Shown piece after piece: positions 46,267 to 55,927 of a stretch of DNA of 64,000 nt. The translations under genes were made by a program, and so were the position numbers. The stretch's first letter is position 1. Each line of letters opens with the position of its first letter. Source of the DNA: CAWFZT01 sp963820415 (GTDB lineage: Bacteria; Chloroflexota; Anaerolineae; Anaerolineales; Anaerolineaceae). The notes under the pieces were generated by a model that saw only the letters and a program-made list of their open reading frames with translations, had not been told where the DNA came from and made no database searches. The stretch spans positions 744,001-808,000 of the forward strand of contig CAWFZT010000004.1 of the NCBI GenBank assembly GCA_963820415.1. The letters are read 5' to 3'.

Positions 46267-48609
46267 ATGTTTAAATTGAGAAACAAGCTAATTATCATCA
46301 TCTTATCCCTTTTGATTATTAGCCTCCCAAGGCCCGATCAAGTTGGGAAGGCCGACGTAGCGCCAGCACCGATCTGCCGTTTTGGGATAACTGCGCCTTA
46401 TGGCCTTGACGGATATGGTAGTGACATAACTCTCTTACGAATTAGCGGATTCCTTGATTGGGGAATTTACAGCGGTTCTGCTTTGCCCGCTGGGGTGGAT
46501 TTCATCAATGTGTTACAAGTAGGAGATGATTGTCAAGACGCTACTGGGCATAAGGTAAGCTGCAGTAGTTTACCCGATTCTCGTACTCCTTATCTGAAAA
46601 CGTTAACTAACATTCAAACAAAAGTCCCTGCCCATCTTGGGATGGTTTGGGTTGTGGGCAACGAACCGGATGCAACTAAATGGCCTCCCGTGCAAGACGA
46701 CATAACTGCCGAAGAATATGCCAATCGTTATTACACAATTGCCACGCAAATTCGTGCCTTAGACCCCACGGCTAAGCTCGGTTTTGGCGCGGTAGTACAA
46801 ATGACGCCGATCCGCATGCGCTACCTGGCTAAAGCCTTGAGTTAATTGGCCAAACTGGCCGGTTCACCAGCCCAGGCGTCCAGTTTGATCGATGTATGGA
46901 CCCCGCATGCTTTCCTCTTGAATGAGGCGCCCGGGGGGTGGGGCGCCGGGGTTCCTCCAGGATTCGAGCACGATCATGGGGACGCCGTCACCATAAGCAA
47001 TTTCGCCAACACTTACAATATCAACATATTTTCACAGAGGGTGATAAATTTCCGCAGTTGGATGAAAAGTAATGGGGAGCAGAATAAACCCTTATGGATC
47101 ACAGAATATGGAAGCCTCTTCCCGCCAATTGACAAACCGGGAGGCTCAGATAGAGAAAATGTTAGCGACGCCAGCACCTCAGCTTATATGTTGAAAACCT
47201 TTGATTTCATGCTGAACACGGCTGACGCGAATTCAGGCTTCCCGGATGATAACAACCAGCTTGTACAGCGTTGGTTTTGGTACAGCTTGAATGATTACCG
47301 TTACCATATGGGCGGTTCGCTTTTCGACCCGGACAATCACCCACCAACGATTACCGATGTCGGGACTGCTTTTCTGAATTACACGTCTACTATTAGCGTG
47401 AATCCAGAATTTCATTTTTCCGGTAATATCGGGTTACAGCCTGATGCAACGGATGCCACGAAATTTGATGTCGTTTTTTCTATAAGAAATGCCGGTAATT
47501 CGGTCACCCAATCGCCGCGCCTCTGGGTTTATCAGGATAACCCTAATAGATCGCCCTATGCCCAGGTTGATACGCCGCCGGTTATTGGCTGCGGTGAAAC
47601 AACCGGCGAGGAGATTGCTATTCCTTACCCGCCATCACCCACGAGTTCCAATAAGCTTTACCTGCGCCTGGATACCAATGGAAATTTGACCCAGGACGAT
47701 GGCGACGAGATAGTGTCATTAACTGCGCCTCCTTACCCAGGTACCCTTACTGCCAATCCACTTTCCTATTCACGCATTGCTTTGAGCTGGCAGTCTGCGC
47801 ATGGCCAGGATGGCTATAAGATCCAACGCTCTGGCGATGGAGGGGCTTCCTGGACGGAAATTGCCTCGGTTGGAAAGTCGGTTACCAGTTATTCGGATAC
47901 AGATACAGCACTCCAGTGCGCCCATCCTTACCAATACCGTGTCCAGGCTTATGACAGCCGTGGCAATTGGGGATTTTCCAATACTGTCAGCGTTTCAACT
48001 GATTCGTGCGCGGTATTGGCAATCAGCGCCCAAAGTGTTTCCCAGGTTCGCATTAACTTGAGCTGGCCAAATCCCTACCATACACCGACAAGTATCAGCA
48101 TTGAGCGCTCGCCTGATGGAAGCAATGCTTGGAGCGAGATCGGAACGGTCCCTGGGAATGCAACCGGCTATTCGGATAAAAGCCTTTCCTGCGCCCAACC
48201 TTATTATTACCGTGTCAGGGCAGAAAGCAATTATAACGGGGTGGTTGACTATTGGAATTACAGTAACACCGCCAGCGCCACGACCGGGATCTGCACCGCC
48301 CCGCCTACCCCACTCGGCCTGGCAGTCCAGGCGCGCACAAGCACCTCGATCCGGTTGAATTGGACCGACCAGGATGGCGAAGACCAATATTGGATTGAAC
48401 GGTCACCGGATGGCTCGAGTGGTTGGTCACAGGTTGGCATTGTTTTACGAGATGTTACCACCTTCGTCGATAATAATTTGGCGCCTGGAACCACTTATTA
48501 TTACCGCCTGCGCTCCTGGAATGCGTTGGGGACTTCGGGTTATAGTGACGTGCAAAGCGGAAAGGATTTCTTATACGATATTTTCTTGCCCTTTATGACC
48601 AATCAATAA
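46267..48609 (+). CDS. Secreted glycoside hydrolase-like protein with fibronectin type III repeats, in-frame stop
   Basis: ATG 46267. Signal peptide (LIIIILSLLIISLPRP), then a TIM-barrel-like domain paralogous to the protein at 35285-36444: acid/base Glu in WVVGNEPDATKW and nucleophile Glu in LWITEYGSLFPP. A TAA at 46843-46845 interrupts the frame after YLAKALS, yet coding continues at once in the same frame, probably a CAA-to-TAA change or base-call error. From ~47720 three fibronectin III-like repeats follow (YSRIALSWQSAHGQDGYKIQ; VRINLSWPNPYH; TSIRLNWTDQDGEDQYWIE). About 780 residues. Likely acts on, or attaches to, extracellular polysaccharide. Confidence 0.75.
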
Positions 48610-48704
48610 TTATTTTTTCGAAATATCTCTCGCTCTATTCTGGCAATCGCTTCCAAATTGTTTGGTCTACATTTTCTTTGTCCGGTTTTAATCCTGTTAT
48701 AATA

Positions 48705-48731
48705 TTGACTGAATTTATTCTATGCTACAAT
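48705..48731 (+). promoter_or_regulatory. Promoter with extended -10, matching that of copy A
   Basis: TTGACT (48705-48710) and TG-C-TACAAT (48723-48731) with 15 bases between hexamers. The -10 region closely resembles TGCTATAAT before the paralogous gene at 43311, suggesting co-regulation or duplication with the promoter. Confidence 0.5.
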
Positions 48732-48796
48732 GAATTTGGTTGTTTCAGGTTGGTCATCCAGAATATATAAATAGAATCGCAGTTGGGGAGTGACTG

Positions 48797-49463
48797 ATGG
48801 CGAAACAAAAATCTTTCTTCTTATATCCTTTATTGATTTTTGTATTCTTGATTACCCTGGTAACCGGAAATTGGAGCATCACTTATGCGGATAAGATGGA
48901 CGCCTCGCCGCAGGTGTCTTCCTCCTCTTTCCCGTCTCCCCAAACCAGGCCACCTTCAACCCCTGCCGCTCCTCCGGTCAAATCTACGTTTCCACCACCG
49001 CCGGTCGGTTCGCGGTGCAGCCCGGCCACCGAGTTCGGTCAGCCCGACGATTGAGGCATTGTTAGGCTGTTACCCGTGGGTCGTTCTGGTCCCAATTGGG
49101 GCGGCCTGTTCAGAAGGGATTGCCGCCGTGTATGATCTTCCGATTGTCAGCAACCCGCCGCCTTACCATTGGAAAATGATTAATTATGCGGATGACATTG
49201 AAGTACGTTTTTATTCGAATGCGCAATTGGTTAAAGATCCACCGTGTGCAAACCTTAATGTGATCTATTACTTAAATTACGTGCAGCGGCAGCTTTATGA
49301 TAAAACGCCCGATCAGATTAGCATCTATCGTTTTGATGAAGTAACCCATGCCTGGACTGACTGCAAGCCCAACCTGGTTTCAGACGTAGGCATACATGGA
49401 GTGCTGGTATGCAGTATAAAAAATTGGGGTTTTTTCGCCTTGGGGCATCCTTCCGGGCAATAA
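48797..49463 (+). CDS. Secreted six-cysteine protein, copy B, frameshifted
   Basis: ATG 48797 after a GGGGAG-like site. Signal peptide (FFLYPLLIFVFLITLVTG), a Ser/Pro/Thr-rich linker, then a frame change (one base extra, about 49010-49045) into IEALLGCYPWVVLVPIG. Cys positions match copy A: SRC, GCYPW, ACSEG, PPCANL, TDCKPN, VCSIKNWG. Also shared are WKMINYAD, YDKTPDQ and the end GFFALGHPS. About 221 residues. The linker is longer than in copy A. Extracellular, unknown function. Confidence 0.72.
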
Positions 49464-49545
49464 GAGAACCGTCCTGCCCTTGCATCTCCCGGTCTTTGAA
49501 AATCACAACCCTAAATTCTGGTGAGCCATCACGTCAATTCCCAAG

Positions 49546-49565
49546 GACCCATTTTTTTATGGGTC
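49546..49565. other. 7-bp hairpin just before the regulator gene
   Basis: GACCCAT (49546-49552) and ATGGGTC (49559-49565) flank a T6 loop, ending seven bases before ATG 49573. No Shine-Dalgarno is visible between. Could end transcription from upstream or affect translation of the regulator. Confidence 0.45.
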
Positions 49566-49572
49566 TGATAAT

Positions 49573-50851
49573 ATGAAACGTCTCCTTATTGTGGATAACT
49601 CTTTACAGCTTGGCCATTGGCTGCAGGTCGCCCTGGCTCAGGTGGACCCCCAGGTGGATGCAAGAGCTTTACTGTCGGGGGAAGAAGCTTTGTTGGAAGG
49701 AACGCGTTACCCGATCGATTTATTAGTGACGGACATTCGCCTGACCGGGATGTCTGGGTTTGACTTAATCCGAAAAATGCGCAAACAACATCCTTTATTG
49801 CGGGTGATTGTTTTAACCGATCTGGCGCAGGCTGACCTCAAGAAACAACTTGACGAAATTGGGGTTGATGCTTTTTTCAACAAACCGCTGAAGGTTTCTC
49901 TTTTAATGGATTCCGTGGCTAGCTTGTTAAGGAAAGAAGAGAAGTCTTCCTTCAATCCTAGCCGAGCATACTGTCGACCCGCAGTCGATGAAAACAACTG
50001 TCCTTCACCCTGTCTCTGCTGTTCCGCTTCCGCCTACAACGGTTCTCCATCCGAAGCCAGGACCGCCAGCAGAAATATCTTCTCCGACGGAATACATTGA
50101 AACTGACAAGATACTGGTTATGCTCATATCCAGGCTGCACAGGGATTCCGGCGCACTGGCGGTAGTGCTGCTGAACGAAAATGCGCAGGTGGCGGCGCAG
50201 GTAGGTCTGTTCCCCGACCCAGCCTTTGCCCGCAAATGGGTAGGACCTTTGGTAAAAGCGGTTCAAACGGGAAAGGCGGTTTTGAAAATAATGGATGTAC
50301 CCGGGGGCAGGCAGGAAATGGTCTTTCATGGAGCGATGTTTGACCTGGTACTGACCTCTATTGGAGATTATCCGCTGATCCTGGCGCTGCGCAAAGGGTA
50401 TAGCGCAGTACGCCTGGCCTTCGTATTCGAGGAAATTCAGACTGCACATAGGGAGATGCTGGGTTACCTGGGCAGTCATCCTAAATCGACCTTACCTCCT
50501 ATCATAAACCCCGGTAAACTGACCGAGGAAAAAAAAGCGCTAGAATTCCAAGAGCCGTCCTTGCCTTCTACGCCAGCAGCTCTAAACCAACCCTCCGAAC
50601 CAGAGAAAAAAGCTTCTGGCGCGGACAAAGGCAACATAACTACCTCTACACCACCTGTTGAAAAGCAGCCTCTGGTACCCCTCGATGCGCTTTTCCAGCA
50701 GCGTGCCAGGATAAAACCGGGAGATGCAGATACATTCTGGGATGAAATTTCAAAAAATGTGAGGCACCTGGGAAGCATCCCGGACACGATCACCTTCGAA
50801 CAGGCGCGAAAAATGGGGTTGTTCCACGATTTAGAAGAGGATACAAAGTAA
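49573..50851 (+). CDS. Response regulator with roadblock/LC7-like C-terminal region, frameshifted
   Basis: ATG 49573. REC domain in residues 1-~120: phospho-acceptor Asp in LLVTDIRLTGMSGFDLIRKM, Thr in IVLTDLAQ, Lys in FFNKPL. Near 49960-49990 one extra base forces a frame change; the continuation has a Pro-rich linker, then ETDKILVMLISRLHRDSGAL and VAAQVGLFPDP, an alpha/beta region like roadblock/LC7 (MglB-type) domains, and a charged C-terminal tail. About 426 residues. It has no DNA-binding domain, so it probably acts by protein contact, e.g. on a small GTPase or motility/polarity system; partner unknown. Confidence 0.7.
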
Positions 50852-50875
50852 TTCTTGCGGCAGCGGGCTGGCAGC

Positions 50876-50911
50876 AAAATCCCCTGGACAAGTAAAGATC
50901 CAGGGGATTTT
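50876..50911. terminator. Bidirectional rho-independent terminator
   Basis: A perfect 13-bp stem AAAATCCCCTGGA (50876-50888) / TCCAGGGGATTTT (50899-50911) with a 10-base loop and flanking T/A runs. Ends the regulator transcript. Confidence 0.9.
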
Positions 50912-50929
50912 TATTTCCATCAGGTTAAT

Positions 50930-51100
50930 GTTCTTTTCTGATTAGCCTGCGAGTTGGAGTGATTGACGGAGCGGGTGTGATGGACGGGATGGGTGTTTTA
51001 GTAGGTGTGGGGGTTATCGTCGGTGTAGGTCTCATTGGTCGGGGATGAGTAGGGATTGGCGTCTGGCAGGTGAGGGAGAAAGCGATTGAGGCAAAGAGGG
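50930..51100 (-). pseudogene. Remnant of a lipoprotein with Thr-Pro linker
   Basis: On the minus strand a frame reads FASIAFSLTCQTPIPTHPRP and then repeated T-P-T/I-T-P units, ending at a stop near 50930. SLTC resembles a lipobox and the Thr-Pro repeat a surface-protein linker, but two stops lie just upstream and no start codon is available. It is probably a fossil, or chance in a repetitive tract. The 522-base gap 50852-51373 otherwise contains only the two terminators. Confidence 0.3.
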
Positions 51101-51144
51101 AAGGCCCTCAAGATTATGGCACCGAATCAAATATGGAAGGAATT

Positions 51145-51183
51145 AAAAATCCCTTGACCCGTTTCGAGCCAGGGGATTTTTTC
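51145..51183. terminator. Imperfect terminator hairpin, similar to the one at 50876
   Basis: AAAAATCCC-T-TG-A-C pairs with G-CCAGGGGATTTTTT across a short loop, with one mismatch and a G-U pair, followed by a T run. It shares the AAATCCC/GGGGATTT core with the terminator at 50876-50911. Facing the minus-strand flavodoxin gene, it may serve either strand. Confidence 0.65.
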
Positions 51184-51373
51184 CTCCTTGATCAGTTTTT
51201 ATATACAGTGTAGGGAGTTCGAAATTCTATTGAAGCTTTGATGATCCGGCTCATCCACGCGTACGCGCGCCCAATAAGCGCTGGTGACAATGACCTTTCT
51301 TCGGCGGCCGTGCAGGATACCACGAAGTCCAGGTCCTTCCCTTCCATTCTTCGGATGCGAATATTGAGCCCGG

Positions 51374-51940
51374 TCAGGATGCCAGTTTCTGCCCCAGCTT
51401 GTAGGCGCGCTCCATCAGATCTGTCTGGTTTCTGATTTCTCCGGCCTGGTTGGCGCTCCCATACACAAAACCGGCGATGTCAGCTTTCAAGTAACGGAAC
51501 ATGTCTTCGAATGAGCGGATGGCATTGATCGCCCCAGAGGTTACCGGGTCGGTGTCGCCGTAAGTAAGGATAATCCCGAAGGTTTTTCCTTTAAGTGCAT
51601 TTCCCTGAGGACTTTCAAGAGCATACCAGCGGTCGATGAATAATTTCGTCTGGGCGCTCATGGTGAACCAGTAGACCGGGGTGGCTATGGCGATGGCATC
51701 CGCCTGGCGCAGTTTCGGGTAGAGCGTCTGCATGTCGTCTTCGAGGATGCAACCGTTCTCAGGTGATTCCTGGCAGGAGTCGCAAGCATTGCAGGCCCGG
51801 ATATTCATATTTTGTAAAATAAAAACTTCTACCTCCGCCCCAGAGACTCTGGCGCCTTCCACCAACTGGTCAGCCAGCAGGCTGCTGTTGCCTTTTTCGC
51901 GCGGGCTGCCTTTCAAAACAAGTATCCGTTTACCGGTCAT
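51374..51940 (-). CDS. Flavodoxin-fold NAD(P)H-dependent oxidoreductase (iron-sulfur flavoprotein-like)
   Basis: 188 residues. FMN-binding LKGSPREKGNSSLLADQL at the N-terminus, and a CNACDSCQESPENGC cluster of Cys at residues ~50-64 as in archaeal iron-sulfur flavoproteins, then ATPVYWFTMSAQTKLFIDRW for FMN contacts. Transfers electrons from NAD(P)H or ferredoxin to a small acceptor; cytoplasmic. Separated by 33 bases from the HEAT-repeat gene upstream on the same strand, so possibly one transcript. Confidence 0.88.
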   Translation of the reverse strand: MTGKRILVLKGSPREKGNSSLLADQLVEGARVSGAEVEVFILQNMNIRACNACDSCQESPENGCILEDDMQTLYPKLRQADAIAIATPVYWFTMSAQTKLFIDRWYALESPQGNALKGKTFGIILTYGDTDPVTSGAINAIRSFEDMFRYLKADIAGFVYGSANQAGEIRNQTDLMERAYKLGQKLAS

Positions 51941-51973
51941 AGAATTTCTCCATAAAAGGTGGTTATTTTCGGT

Positions 51974-52606
51974 TCAGCCTAGATATTCGATTTGTCGGAG
52001 CACTTTTTTCATCCTGGAAAGTTGAGCTGGAGATAGCTCGGGTTGACGCTGCAGAATAACAGCCTTGAATTGATCCAGATTATCTCGATGGACCGCCGGC
52101 AGCATGCTTTCGGCGTGGGTTGGAATGTCCCTGGGTGTGCAGGTTTTAAGAATACTGGTCAGGAAGGGGAAGATCTTCAAGCTGTAAACTGGATTGGCTG
52201 CCGCAGTTTTCGCCAGCACCCTCACCCCCCATAAAACCGTGATGACCGACCCGTGCTCGACGGTTGAAAGCACTATATCGATCTTCGCCCAGATTTCATC
52301 CGGACACAGATCAACGATATTGCCTAGGGCAATCATCGCTCCCCACACCATGCGATTATCCCGGCTGCCCAGCAACCGCAGAAAATCCTCCACGTGTGGG
52401 GCGATCAAAGCCGGGTCGAGGTAGCCGATCTCGTAAAGAACTTTCAGGCAGTCGCTGCGGACGTTCTTGTTCTCATTCGTTAGATTTGCGTCGATTTCGG
52501 CGATGCCTGCCTGGTCCCTGGTTTGAGCCAGTTGCCTGGCCAGGTTTTGATTGGGAATCTCATCTCGCCGATTCTGAAAAAAGGATATTTTTTCCAGGGC
52601 GGACAT
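51974..52606 (-). CDS. HEAT-repeat protein
   Basis: 210 residues from ATG 52606 (MSALEKISFFQNRRDEIPNQ); an upstream start at 52636 would overlap the neighbouring stop. The whole protein is alpha-helical, with HEAT-like repeats (NVRSDCLKVLYEIGYLDPAL, RMVWGAMIALGNIVDLCPDE, ITVLWGVRVLAKTAA). Such folds are scaffolds for protein contacts; no catalytic motif is seen. Lies between the hydrolase and flavodoxin genes on the same strand. Specific role unknown. Confidence 0.75.
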   Translation of the reverse strand: MSALEKISFFQNRRDEIPNQNLARQLAQTRDQAGIAEIDANLTNENKNVRSDCLKVLYEIGYLDPALIAPHVEDFLRLLGSRDNRMVWGAMIALGNIVDLCPDEIWAKIDIVLSTVEHGSVITVLWGVRVLAKTAAANPVYSLKIFPFLTSILKTCTPRDIPTHAESMLPAVHRDNLDQFKAVILQRQPELSPAQLSRMKKVLRQIEYLG

Positions 52607-52632
52607 ATTCCTCCGAAATCCCTTATCAACGG

Positions 52633-53598
52633 TCACAAAACGCTTTGGAATATGAAGCGAACGTTATCTTCGAAGCGATGCTGCCCGGTATGCTGCCATT
52701 CAACAAACGGTTCTGGCAGGGGTATTTTTAAAGCATCTTCAGGTGAGCCGCCGGCCTGTTTGACCTGTACCACCAGGTCCTCGAGGGCATTCAGGTACTG
52801 GAGCAGAAGCAGCAAGTCGGTCTTTTTGCCGACGGGCCCATGGCCTGGAATGAAAGTTTCCAGTTTGGACTGCCTGATCTCTTCCAGGATATTTTTCCAG
52901 GCGGTAAAATCGCAGTCTTCCAGGTAGGGCTGCCGTTTGAAGAAAGCCAGGTCTCCCAGAAAGGCGATCTTTTCTTCGGGAAGGGCCAGAAAACAATCTC
53001 CGCTGGTATGACCGTTCCCCAGCGCCAGCAAATCAGCGGAACGCTGGCTCCCGTAGAAGACGACTTTGCTTTCAAATGTCTGGTTAGGGAGCTTTAAATC
53101 CAGAGTGGGCAGGGACTCAAGGGAATGTTTCAACCTGGCCACATAGCCCTCAATGGCGGACCGTTTTTTCGGATCTTTTTCTGCCTCAAGTAACTGCAAA
53201 TTTTCCTGAAGAGAGACGTTTAATTCGGATGGGTTTTGTTTAAGTGATTTTAATTCCTCCAGGCATACCGGCATGAGATCGCGCGTTTTATGGGTGGAGA
53301 TGATCGTTGCGTGCCCGCTGAAAACCTGGTTGCCAAACCAGTGATCGGCGTGATGATGGCTGTTGATCACATAAGCCGGAGGCCGACCAGTCAAAGATTT
53401 TGCGGCGGCTTTTAAATCCTTAGCCGCTTTCGGTGTTTCGAAGGTGTCGAAAACCAGGGTGAGATCGCCCAGGTCGATGATACCGGAATTGCTAAAGGCT
53501 GCGCCGAACTCTCGGGCGATGGCTGCGTAAATTCCCTGCGCCAGTTTTTGAATCTCGAAATGTTCGGAAGATGGAATAATCTGGTTGGCATGTCCCAT
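52633..53598 (-). CDS. Metallo-beta-lactamase fold hydrolase
   Basis: 321 residues. ATG 53598 is chosen over the upstream in-frame ATG because AAAGGGG lies just before it. Zinc-binding HHHADH at residues 81-86 (INSHHHADHWFGN), then GNGHTSGD and PGHGPVG supply the further His residues and AFLGDLAF the bridging Asp. Similar to stand-alone MBL-fold proteins of the beta-lactamase/quinoprotein relay type. The middle (residues ~110-160) is a long charged helical insertion. Substrate unknown. Confidence 0.85.
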   Translation of the reverse strand: MGHANQIIPSSEHFEIQKLAQGIYAAIAREFGAAFSNSGIIDLGDLTLVFDTFETPKAAKDLKAAAKSLTGRPPAYVINSHHHADHWFGNQVFSGHATIISTHKTRDLMPVCLEELKSLKQNPSELNVSLQENLQLLEAEKDPKKRSAIEGYVARLKHSLESLPTLDLKLPNQTFESKVVFYGSQRSADLLALGNGHTSGDCFLALPEEKIAFLGDLAFFKRQPYLEDCDFTAWKNILEEIRQSKLETFIPGHGPVGKKTDLLLLLQYLNALEDLVVQVKQAGGSPEDALKIPLPEPFVEWQHTGQHRFEDNVRFIFQSVL

Positions 53599-53814
53599 GC
53601 TTGAATCCCCTTTCACCTGGCGAAGAATCGTCTGGCTGGCTGGATGAAAGACAATAAATGGATTGTTGCTCCTTCTGGACTGACGTGATTCTACCATTCT
53701 TTACCCCGTCAAGCCTTTCCACTATTCTGATGCGGGTTCTGGGTACTATGGTGCTGGTCTTTGCTATCCCATAATGAGAAAAAAGTACCTTGCTCTACTC
53801 GAATACCTGACCGG

Positions 53815-54510
53815 TCAATAATAATTGGCCACAATCCCGATCGGCTGAGGAGGCAGGCCAGCGGCAACCAGGTGGGAAATATCTCCCAGACCGATACAGC
53901 GCGGGACAACTTTACCAGGAGAACGTTCTTCGAACAATACAGTTGTGATCGAAGAGGGATGTACGAAAAAACCATCCCAAAACGAAAGAAAGGGTATACC
54001 CAGCAGGTAAGAAAGCCAGGCCAGTTCGAGTCCCATGTGGGTGAAAAAAGCGATTTTCTTCAGGTTCTTACCCTTGCTCTGGAACAACGCCCCCTGGCGG
54101 ATAAACCCCTGGCGGGCCAGAAAATCATCCGACCCCTGGCGGACCACCTCCATATTCCTGTCGATCACGGGATTCTCAGTCATCCCATCCAGCGTCCAGC
54201 GGCCTAGACCGGGAGAACATTCGTGTGTGCGATAGCAGGGCTTTTCAATATCCAGGAAGGATTGGTCCAGTTCCTCGAACCAGGCTTTATCCAGCTCGCC
54301 TGCCCAGTCTTCAATTTGGATTATTAAACCGAGCTGGTTGGCTGAATATTGGGCAGTGTGTCTAGCTCTAGCTATAGGGGATGAGTAAATTTCATCGATT
54401 CCGAGAGTTCTTAAGTGATCAGCCAGAGCGCTGGCTTCACGATGGCCATTCAGGGTGATCGTACTGTTGGTGTAATCCGGATCGGCGTGGCGGATAATGT
54501 ATAAGCGCAT
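53815..54510 (-). CDS. Histidine phosphatase family protein
   Basis: 231 residues. The phosphohistidine motif is at the N-terminus in MRLYIIRHADPDY (R-H-A, a common variant of RHG); DEIYSSPIARARHTAQY and the later FTHMGLELAWLSYLL provide the other active-site Arg and His. It belongs to the phosphoglycerate mutase-like superfamily and likely removes phosphate from a small molecule. Monocistronic by spacing. The gap 53599-53814 upstream of the MBL gene shows nothing recognisable. Confidence 0.87.
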   Translation of the reverse strand: MRLYIIRHADPDYTNSTITLNGHREASALADHLRTLGIDEIYSSPIARARHTAQYSANQLGLIIQIEDWAGELDKAWFEELDQSFLDIEKPCYRTHECSPGLGRWTLDGMTENPVIDRNMEVVRQGSDDFLARQGFIRQGALFQSKGKNLKKIAFFTHMGLELAWLSYLLGIPFLSFWDGFFVHPSSITTVLFEERSPGKVVPRCIGLGDISHLVAAGLPPQPIGIVANYY

Positions 54511-54686
54511 GTGCTCGATTTTATCATGACTGCTGACCTTTCATCCCGAAAGGATACCTGAAAAACTATGTGATAATTAGAAGTATATGACAATTTGGCG
54601 CCCATTTATAGGAGCGCAGAGTGAAAGCGCCGGGTGTGTGAGCGCTGTGCTTACCGCCGCCTATAAGACGGTCAGGAAGGCTGCCA

Positions 54687-55730
54687 TCAGCGCTGAATCC
54701 GACCCGAAGCATCGCCCTTGACCAGGCGCTCAACTTCCGCCAGGGTGATCCGGTTGTAGTCCCCCGGAACGGTGTGTTTCAAACAGGAAGCCGCCACGCC
54801 GAATTCCAATGCGTCACTGGCAGATTTTTTCTGTTCCAGGTAAAAGATCAGCCCTGCAGCAAAAGAGTCGCCACTGCCGACGCGGTCGACGATGTCAGTG
54901 ATATCATATTTACGGCTGACGAAGAATAATTCACGATTGTGCAGGCAGGCAGCCCAACCGTTATGATCGGCGCTATAACTTTCGCGTAAGGTGATGGCTT
55001 GCATTTTCAGGTTAGGAAAGGCGTCGAGTACCTTTTCACACAGGGCTTTGTATCTCTCTGTTGAGAGTTGCCCGTTGCTAACAGTCTGTCTGTCTGGTTC
55101 TAGCAACTCGACCCCCAGGGCATTCTGGCAGTCCTCTTCATTGCCGATGCCCACATCCGCCAGGCTCGCCAGGCGTGGCATCATTTCTTGGGCGCTGACG
55201 CCGTATTTCCATAAATTCTTGCGATAGTTGTAATCCAGTGAGATGGTTACTCCCAGGCTGCGAGCGGTATGCATGGCTTCAAGGCATAAGTCGGCTGCCG
55301 ATTGGCTGATTGCGGGAGTGATTCCCGTCAGGTGGAACCAGTTGACGCCAGTAAATATCTTCTGCCAGTTGAAGGTGCCGGGCCTGGCCATAGAGATAGA
55401 AGACCCAGTCCGGTCGTAGATGACCACGGAGGGGCGTATGTTGCTTCCAGCTTCGACGTAATATACCCCCATCCGCTCTCCTCCACGCTCCACCAGGGCA
55501 GTACCTACTCCCAGGCTGCGCATTTCGCGCAGGCACGCTTCTGCGATCGGATTTTGCGGTAAGACAGTTACATAAGATGCCTGGGCGCCAAAAGTTGCCA
55601 ATGAAACCGCCACATTGACCTCACCACCGCCGAAAGTAGCTTCAAGGTTTGGGGTTTGCAGCAGGCGTTCAAAACCGGGCGATTTTAGCCGCAGCATGAC
55701 TTCGCCAAAAGTGATGAAATGGTGGGGCAT
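54687..55730 (-). CDS. kdgK: PfkB family sugar kinase, probably 2-dehydro-3-deoxygluconate kinase
   Basis: 347 residues from ATG 55730, which has GAGGAG seven bases upstream; a longer reading to 55772 lacks such a site. FITFGEVMLRLKSPGFERLL and TFGGGEVNVAVSLATFGAQA are the N-terminal PfkB signature region, and DRVGSGDSFAAGLIF contains the catalytic Asp. The pattern VYYVEAGSNIRPSVVIYDR is typical of KDG kinases, which phosphorylate 2-keto-3-deoxygluconate in sugar-acid breakdown. No aldolase partner is next to it. Specificity is likely but unproven. Confidence 0.85.
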   Translation of the reverse strand: MPHHFITFGEVMLRLKSPGFERLLQTPNLEATFGGGEVNVAVSLATFGAQASYVTVLPQNPIAEACLREMRSLGVGTALVERGGERMGVYYVEAGSNIRPSVVIYDRTGSSISMARPGTFNWQKIFTGVNWFHLTGITPAISQSAADLCLEAMHTARSLGVTISLDYNYRKNLWKYGVSAQEMMPRLASLADVGIGNEEDCQNALGVELLEPDRQTVSNGQLSTERYKALCEKVLDAFPNLKMQAITLRESYSADHNGWAACLHNRELFFVSRKYDITDIVDRVGSGDSFAAGLIFYLEQKKSASDALEFGVAASCLKHTVPGDYNRITLAEVERLVKGDASGRIQR

Positions 55731-55927
55731 ATGAAACTCCTCTTTACGTAACCTGGTCTTGTATCTTTGCATGGCAATTATAGCTATAATTTCTGCTTTG
55801 GGACGAGAAAGTAGCAGGAACAGCTACACTCTGAAGCAGATCGATGTAACGTAAAGAAGGAAAGGTGGATTATAATTAATGGAAAATTCCACGGTAAGTT
55901 TTCTCAAAACTCTGAAATGGAGGGATC

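Noticed and set aside
53599..53814. Small open frames on both strands in the gap
   Set aside because: They overlap neighbouring genes, lack ribosome sites and show no recognisable sequence.
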